DNA of 10,270 nucleotides from Bordetella parapertussis. Its GTDB lineage: Bacteria; Pseudomonadota; Gammaproteobacteria; Burkholderiales; Burkholderiaceae_B. The position numbers and the translations under genes are program-made. The stretch lies in assembly GCA_945882005.1 (NCBI GenBank), contig CAMCWG010000083.1:1-10270 (forward strand). Direction: 5' to 3'. Below are positions 6,329 to 10,270 of this stretch, piece by piece (the stretch's first letter is position 1; the number at the start of each line of letters is the position of its first letter). The notes beneath the pieces are model-generated. The model saw only the letters and a program-made list of their open reading frames with translations, was not told the origin of the DNA and ran no database searches.

Positions 6329-7482
6329 GTGGTCGCAGCGACGGGCAATCGCAAGAGATCAACGACCTTATTTGCCGCATCAACAGCTTGCGCGATTGTG
6401 TTTCCAGTGCAGTTGACGTGCCCCATCTTACGCGCACGCCTTGCCTCACGCTTGCCATACAAATGCAGCGAAGTACCTTGTACGGCTAACACACCCGCCC
6501 AGTTTGGTTCCGCCTGCATATCATCGTCACCGGGATACCAGACATCACCCAAGATATTCAACATCACAACGGGAGCAAGCAACCGCGTGCTACCTAAAGG
6601 CAAACCGGCCATGACGCGTGCTTGCTGCTCAAATTGGCTCGTCACGCACGCATTCATACTGAAATGACCGCTGTTGTGAGGGCGTGGAGCGATCTCATTG
6701 ACGAGCAGTTCGTCATCACCTACAACAAAGAATTCCACACACATCACGCCCTGATAATTCAGGCCACGTGCAATAGCAAGCGCCGCTTGCGTTGCGCGCT
6801 CAGTCATCGGCACAGGTTGCAGATCCAGTGTGGTGACCGCAAGAATACCCTGCTCATGCACATTACGCGCAACCGGAAAAACCTCACAAGAGCCATCGAG
6901 TCCACGAGCAAGCACAACGGACAACTCTTCTTTCAGATCAAGCATCGCCTCAAGTACGCAAGGCACGCTGCCGAACTCTGCAAAGGCTGTGAGCGCCTCA
7001 TCTGCGTTACGAACTCTAGCCTGACCCTTACCGTCATACCCGAGACGCGCAACCTTGAGAATCCCAGGAAACAGGCTCGCAGGCGCTGAGCGTAGCTCTG
7101 CCGCACTGCGAATTGCGGCGTATGGCGCAACAGCGACACCTTGAGAAGCGATGAACGCTTTCTCTGCGATGCGGTCTTGCACGATCTCGACGGCGTGCGC
7201 GCCGGGCGTAACACGGCTATGCGCAGCGAGCGCCTGCAAACTTTGTGCGGGTACGTTTTCAAATTCAGTGGTGATAGCGCGGCAACGTTGCGCTAACTTG
7301 AGCAGCGCTACCTCATCATCGTACTCGGCCTGTATGTGTAGATCGGCGACCGAGGCGGCAGGACCTTCACTGGCTGGATCCAGCACAGCGACGCGATACC
7401 CTAACGATTGCGCCGCGTGACAGAACATACGGCCCAACTGGCCGCCACCCATCAAACCCAACCACTCACCCGGTGCAATCAC
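6325..7482 (-). CDS. purK: N5-carboxyaminoimidazole ribonucleotide synthase
   Basis: 385 residues, ATP-grasp enzyme converting AIR, ATP and bicarbonate to N5-CAIR in de novo purine synthesis. The N-terminal domain shows [13 protein letters not shown] (8-20), [14 protein letters not shown] (34-47) and TEFENVP (72-78). The ATP-grasp part begins around QDRIAEKAF (102-110), has the Lys/Gly-rich [12 protein letters not shown] (143-154), the [15 protein letters not shown] segment (176-190), and the metal/phosphate-binding [14 protein letters not shown] (262-275). The C-terminal domain contains LNILGD (308-313) and KMGHVN (352-357). All standard motifs are present. GTG at 7482 overlaps the purE stop as GTGA and has GAAGG about 7 bases upstream, which decides the start. 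PurE, encoded just before, uses its unstable product directly. Confidence 0.95.
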   Translation of the reverse strand: MIAPGEWLGLMGGGQLGRMFCHAAQSLGYRVAVLDPASEGPAASVADLHIQAEYDDEVALLKLAQRCRAITTEFENVPAQSLQALAAHSRVTPGAHAVEIVQDRIAEKAFIASQGVAVAPYAAIRSAAELRSAPASLFPGILKVARLGYDGKGQARVRNADEALTAFAEFGSVPCVLEAMLDLKEELSVVLARGLDGSCEVFPVARNVHEQGILAVTTLDLQPVPMTERATQAALAIARGLNYQGVMCVEFFVVGDDELLVNEIAPRPHNSGHFSMNACVTSQFEQQARVMAGLPLGSTRLLAPVVMLNILGDVWYPGDDDMQAEPNWAGVLAVQGTSLHLYGKREARRARKMGHVNCTGNTIAQAVDAANKVVDLLRLPVAATT

Positions 7483-7985
7483 AAAGGCACCTTCATCGCA
7501 CGCGCGGCCTCAGTCTGACGAGCACGAAAGGCTTTGAGTTTTTCAAGTAAGGCTGCGTCAGTCGTAGCCAAATTTGCAATCACGTGCAACGCTGCGTTTG
7601 CCGCGCCCGCCTCGCCAATCGCAAACGTCGCAACAGGGACGCCTTTAGGCATTTGCACAATCGACAACAAGGAATCTTCACCCCGCAAATAGCGCGAAGG
7701 CACCGGCACACCAAACACGGGGACTTCGGTGAGAGCCGCCATCATGCCAGGCAAATGCGCCGCGCCTCCAGCTCCAGCAATCACAGCACGCAAACCGCGA
7801 CCCGCTGCGGCTGCGCCGTATTCCGCCATGTCCAAGGGCATACGGTGCGCAGAGACGACGCGCGTCTCACACGGCACACCGAAATCGTTGAGCATTGTGA
7901 CTGCATGCTGCATCACCTCCCAGTCACTGGAGGAACCCATGATGACACCGACAACCGGTGCGGCAGCGCTAGCAGGTGCGTTCAT
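7479..7985 (-). CDS. purE: N5-CAIR mutase (class I PurE)
   Basis: 168 residues. Moves the carboxyl group of N5-CAIR to give CAIR, working after PurK; class I enzymes are octamers in the cytoplasm. Motifs in order are [11 protein letters not shown] (13-23), VSAHRMP (44-50) with the catalytic His47, [12 protein letters not shown] (70-81), PVFGVPVPS (89-97), and [17 protein letters not shown] (104-120) followed by [12 protein letters not shown] (122-133). The presence of purK next door and the SAHR motif fit class I rather than the AIR-carboxylating class II enzyme. ATG at 7985 is preceded by GAGAG about 7 bases upstream, so I prefer it to the TTG five codons earlier. Separated from purC by 72 bases, the largest gap in the purine run. 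Confidence 0.95.
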   Translation of the reverse strand: MNAPASAAAPVVGVIMGSSSDWEVMQHAVTMLNDFGVPCETRVVSAHRMPLDMAEYGAAAAGRGLRAVIAGAGGAAHLPGMMAALTEVPVFGVPVPSRYLRGEDSLLSIVQMPKGVPVATFAIGEAGAANAALHVIANLATTDAALLEKLKAFRARQTEAARAMKVPL

Positions 7986-8057
7986 TACAAACTCTCGCAA
8001 GTCAGAAAGATAATCATTTACGCACGCGAACCCAATGCGCGCTGCGCAAGGTAAAGA

Positions 8058-8939
8058 CTACGCTGTCAGTCGATCCAATGCTTCACGATACTTGGCCGCT
8101 GTTTTAGCGATCACATCCGCGGGAAGTCTTGGTGCAGGCGGAGTCTTACCCCAGTCCTGCGTTTCGAGCCAATCACGCACAAACTGCTTATCGAAAGACG
8201 GTGGACTTATCCCCTCTTTGTAGCCGTCTGCTGGCCAAAAGCGGGAGGAATCAGGGGTTAGGACCTCATCCATCAAATGCAAGGTGCCTTGCGCATCCAA
8301 ACCAAACTCAAATTTGGTGTCTGCGATCATGATGCCTTTCGTTGCGGCATATGTTGCAGCCTCTGAATACAGCCGCAGAGTGACGTCACGAATGCGTTCA
8401 GCCATTTCACGTCCGACTTCTTTGATCACGTGATCAAAATCCACGTTCTCATCGTGCAATCCAAACTCGGCCTTCGCAGCGGGCGTAAAAATCGGCTGGG
8501 GTAATTTACCGGCTTGCTTCAAACCAGCTGGTAAGGCAATTCCACAAACAGAGCCCGTCTGTTGGTAGTCCTTCCAACCAGAACCGATCAAGTAGCCACG
8601 TGCAACAGCTTCAACCAAGATCGGCTTGAGTCGCTTGACGACTACGGCACGACCAACCACCTGCTCACGCTCCTCGGCAGTCACGACATCTTCGGGTCTT
8701 ACGCCCGTCGAGTGATTTGGCAGAATATGCGCTAATTTTTCTAACCAAAAATCGGTCAACTCTTTTAGAACCTGCCCTTTGCCCGGGATGGGATCATCCA
8801 GAATCACATCAAAGGCAGAGATCCGGTCAGACGCAACGATCAGCAACTTATCGTCACCAACCGCGTACATGTCTCGAACCTTACCTCGCGCGAGCAGAGG
8901 TAAGGATTTGATGCTGGACTGATAAAGCGCTGCAGACAC
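8058..8939 (-). CDS. purC: Phosphoribosylaminoimidazole-succinocarboxamide synthase
   Basis: 293 residues. Joins CAIR and aspartate with ATP to form SAICAR in purine synthesis. Recognisable SAICAR synthetase motifs are [11 protein letters not shown] (15-25), the ATP-binding region; [11 protein letters not shown] (35-45); [15 protein letters not shown] (111-125); [13 protein letters not shown] (146-158); [11 protein letters not shown] (205-215), with acidic residues for the metal; and [14 protein letters not shown] (224-237). The length is near 300, the form common in betaproteobacteria and yeast-like Ade1, rather than the ~237-residue E. coli form. The start is GTG at 8939, whose G is shared with the last base of the fba stop codon (TAGTG), so translation is probably coupled to fba. 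The ribosome site is weak (AGG about 11 bases upstream). Confidence 0.95.
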   Translation of the reverse strand: MSAALYQSSIKSLPLLARGKVRDMYAVGDDKLLIVASDRISAFDVILDDPIPGKGQVLKELTDFWLEKLAHILPNHSTGVRPEDVVTAEEREQVVGRAVVVKRLKPILVEAVARGYLIGSGWKDYQQTGSVCGIALPAGLKQAGKLPQPIFTPAAKAEFGLHDENVDFDHVIKEVGREMAERIRDVTLRLYSEAATYAATKGIMIADTKFEFGLDAQGTLHLMDEVLTPDSSRFWPADGYKEGISPPSFDKQFVRDWLETQDWGKTPPAPRLPADVIAKTAAKYREALDRLTA

Positions 8940-10003
8940 TATTGCACGACCTGCGAAAGCTTACCAGCAGAGTACTGAACAGCCACATCTTTGAGCGGGA
9001 CCACTTTGATCTTGCTAGCCTGACCTGCAGTACCGAACTGCTGATAGCGCTGAACACAAATGCCCTTCGCCGCTTCACGTGCTGGTTTCAAGTACTCACG
9101 TGGATCGAACTTGCCAGGATTTTCTGCGAAGAAGCGGCGAATCGCGCCTGTCATCGCTAAACGAATGTCTGTATCGATGTTGATCTTGCGCACACCAAAC
9201 TTGATGGCCTCTTGAATTTCTTCAACTGGAACACCATAGGTTTCTTTCATGTCACCACCGAACTGGCGAATTTCTGCCAACAGTTCTTGTGGAACGCTCG
9301 AGCTGCCGTGCATCACCAGATGGGTGTTGGGCAAACGCTTGTTGATTTCTTTAATACGCGAGATCGACAAAATATCGCCGGTTGGCTTGCGCGTAAATTT
9401 GTAAGCGCCGTGGCTCGTACCAATTGCGATTGCCAGCGCATCGAGTTGCGTTTTACGCACAAAGTCAGCAGCCTGCTCGGGGTCGGTCAACAACTGATCC
9501 ATCGTCAGCTTGCCATCTGCACCGTGACCGTCTTCTTTGTCACCTTGCATTGTTTCGAGCGAACCCAAACAGCCGAGCTCGCCCTCAACCGTGACGCCCA
9601 ACTTGTGCGCCATATCGACCACTTGCTTGGTGACCGCGACGTTGTAGTCGTAATCGGCAATGGTCTTACCGTCTTCTTTGAGTGAGCCGTCCATCATGAC
9701 GCTCGAGAACCCAAGATCGATGGCGCCCTGGCAAATCTTTGGCGATTGACCGTGATCCTGGTGCATCACCACTGGAATATGTGGGTAGGACTCCACAGCG
9801 GCTTGAATCAAATATTTCAGAAAGCCTTCGCCTGCATATTTACGTGCGCCTGCGCTTGCTTGCATGATCACAGGGCTGTCTGTTTGGGCAGCCGCCTCCA
9901 TGATGGCCTGCACCTGCTCGAGGTTGTTCACGTTGAAAGCGGGGATGCCGTAGCCATGCTCGGCGGCATGGTCCAAAAGCTGGCGCATAGAGACGAGTGC
10001 CAT
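8939..10003 (-). CDS. fba: Class II fructose-bisphosphate aldolase
   Basis: 354 residues. Zinc-dependent reversible cleavage of fructose-1,6-bisphosphate to dihydroxyacetone phosphate and glyceraldehyde-3-phosphate, used in glycolysis, gluconeogenesis and the Calvin cycle. Seen: [14 protein letters not shown] (21-34); HQDHG (81-85) with the general-base Asp83 and zinc ligand His84; MMDGS (103-107); [10 protein letters not shown] (141-150); zinc ligands His198 in GTSHGAYK and His232 in VMHGSSSVP (231-238); and the phosphate-binding segment [11 protein letters not shown] (273-283) with Asn275 and Asp277. The length and motifs fit the CbbA-like class II form of Burkholderiales. ATG at 10003 is preceded by AAAGGA at about 7 bases, the clearest ribosome site in the window. 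First gene of the run leading into purC; a probable promoter lies in 10004-10139. Confidence 0.96.
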   Translation of the reverse strand: MALVSMRQLLDHAAEHGYGIPAFNVNNLEQVQAIMEAAAQTDSPVIMQASAGARKYAGEGFLKYLIQAAVESYPHIPVVMHQDHGQSPKICQGAIDLGFSSVMMDGSLKEDGKTIADYDYNVAVTKQVVDMAHKLGVTVEGELGCLGSLETMQGDKEDGHGADGKLTMDQLLTDPEQAADFVRKTQLDALAIAIGTSHGAYKFTRKPTGDILSISRIKEINKRLPNTHLVMHGSSSVPQELLAEIRQFGGDMKETYGVPVEEIQEAIKFGVRKINIDTDIRLAMTGAIRRFFAENPGKFDPREYLKPAREAAKGICVQRYQQFGTAGQASKIKVVPLKDVAVQYSAGKLSQVVQ

Positions 10004-10055
10004 GAATAATCCTTTTTAGAGCAAAATGTAGGGGTTACACACAAATTAGCCCACT

Positions 10056-10061
10056 ATTTTA
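10056..10061 (-). promoter_or_regulatory. Possible -10 box of the fba promoter
   Basis: On the minus strand TAAAAT (5 of 6 matches to TATAAT) sits about 55 bases before the fba start codon, in the 136-base space shared with a divergent gene. The -35 region is weak: GGGCAA lies at a 17-base spacing and TTGGGG at 20 bases. A dyad at 10079-10097 covers this -35 region. Position and box are visible; promoter activity is inferred. Confidence 0.3.
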
Positions 10062-10139
10062 CGGCAGCACGCCCGTATTTGCCCCAATTCGGGTCAAAAC
10101 CTTATTTCAGCCATTTTTTCTCACCTAAAGAGCCTGTCC

Positions 10140-10270
10140 ATGCCCCTTGGCGCCACCCCCCAGCCATCCTCGCCCGTCATGGTTTCCTGGCTTGTAGACG
10201 ACCAGCCCCAAACGCTCCCGTGGCGGTCGGAAAATGGCTGGGCGCCCCCAAAGCGCTGCGTGCCCGCCGA
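10140..10270 (+). CDS. Divergent gene, N-terminal fragment; possibly a SAM-dependent methyltransferase
   Basis: A plus-strand frame starting ATG at 10140 is open to the window end (43 codons). The visible protein begins MPLGATPQPSSPVMVSWLV and continues through DDQPQTLPWRSENG to APPKRCVPA. The strong preference for G or C at third codon positions and the protein-like composition support coding. The segment around PWRSENG..PPKR resembles, from memory, the N-terminus of a family of class I SAM-dependent methyltransferases found near fba in Burkholderiales; no catalytic motif lies in the visible part, so this is tentative. AAGAG about 8 bases upstream could be its ribosome site. It is divergent from fba, so 10004-10139 would serve as a shared promoter region. 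Overlapping minus-strand frames are also open here, but they have no start in view and look less protein-like. Confidence 0.5.
   Translation, partial: MPLGATPQPSSPVMVSWLVDDQPQTLPWRSENGWAPPKRCVPA

Noticed and set aside
5613..6667. Long plus-strand open frames (5613-6152 and 6134-6667) opposite the TsaC-type and purK genes.
   Set aside because: They lie antisense to well-recognised conserved genes, have no family-like motifs and reflect the codon bias of the real strand.
8036..8048. Hairpin TGCGC-GCT-GCGCA in the purC-purE spacer, as an intrinsic terminator.
   Set aside because: The stem is only 5 base pairs and no T-run follows it on the minus strand. It could affect RNA processing, but there is no support for termination.
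9212..9685. A 157-codon plus-strand open frame opposite fba.
   Set aside because: It is antisense to a fully conserved aldolase and has low-quality, Phe/Leu-rich content with no motif; a shadow frame.
10108..10240. Ten-base inverted repeat CAGCCATTTT / AAAATGGCTG (10108-10117 and 10231-10240), as a possible terminator or mobile-element end.
   Set aside because: The arms are 113 bases apart, one lies inside the probable divergent coding sequence, and no transposase or target duplication is seen. Likely chance.
10121..10270. Open minus-strand frame ending TGA at 10121-10123, as the C-terminus of an upstream gene such as pyruvate kinase.
   Set aside because: The translated residues do not resemble a pyruvate kinase C-terminus and are Gly/Trp/Arg-rich like an antisense shadow of the plus-strand frame.

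Overview
The window reads as chromosomal DNA of a betaproteobacterium in Burkholderiales, most likely Alcaligenaceae (Bordetella/Achromobacter/Pusillimonas-like). Two things suggest this. The gene order fba-purC-purE-purK-Sua5/TsaC is familiar from that group, and there is a Bug/TctC-type periplasmic receptor of the kind greatly expanded there. Ten of the eleven genes lie on the minus strand, so transcription runs from high to low coordinates. The assignment rests on recognised protein families and remembered synteny; no search was run.

Right half (about 5297-10003): a tightly packed housekeeping run. It starts with class II fructose-bisphosphate aldolase (fba), followed by three purine-synthesis genes (purC, purE, purK) and a two-domain threonylcarbamoyl-AMP synthase. 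Neighbouring genes overlap by 1 or 4 bases, except for a 72-base gap between purC and purE. PurK makes N5-CAIR, PurE converts it to CAIR and PurC converts that to SAICAR, so three linked purine steps are encoded together. Upstream of fba, at the right edge, the start of a divergent plus-strand gene (possibly a methyltransferase) is cut by the window end.

Left half (about 1-5151): a six-gene minus-strand cluster that looks like an accessory catabolic operon. In order of transcription it encodes: an exported Bug-type solute receptor; a small two-part protein resembling dimeric alpha/beta-barrel (EthD/DUF4286-like) proteins; a PRISE-type (progesterone 5-beta-reductase/iridoid synthase-like) enone reductase; an FAD-dependent dehydrogenase/reductase of the fumarate reductase/ketosteroid dehydrogenase superfamily; an Asp/Glu racemase-superfamily enzyme with only one of the two catalytic cysteines (arylmalonate decarboxylase-like); and the N-terminal part of an SMP-30/gluconolactonase-type lactonase that runs off the left edge. 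Spacing runs from a 4-base overlap to 13-base gaps, so the genes are probably co-transcribed. A 145-base spacer before the receptor gene contains a dyad and an AT-rich block that could be its control region.

Taken together, the left cluster suggests uptake of a carboxylate, then reduction or dehydrogenation of a C=C bond next to a carbonyl, decarboxylation or isomerisation, and lactone opening. The substrate cannot be read from the sequence, and I do not recognise this gene combination as a described pathway. It is the best candidate here for something new. I saw no RNA genes, CRISPR arrays, insertion sequences or phage genes, and no gene-free stretch longer than 300 bases.
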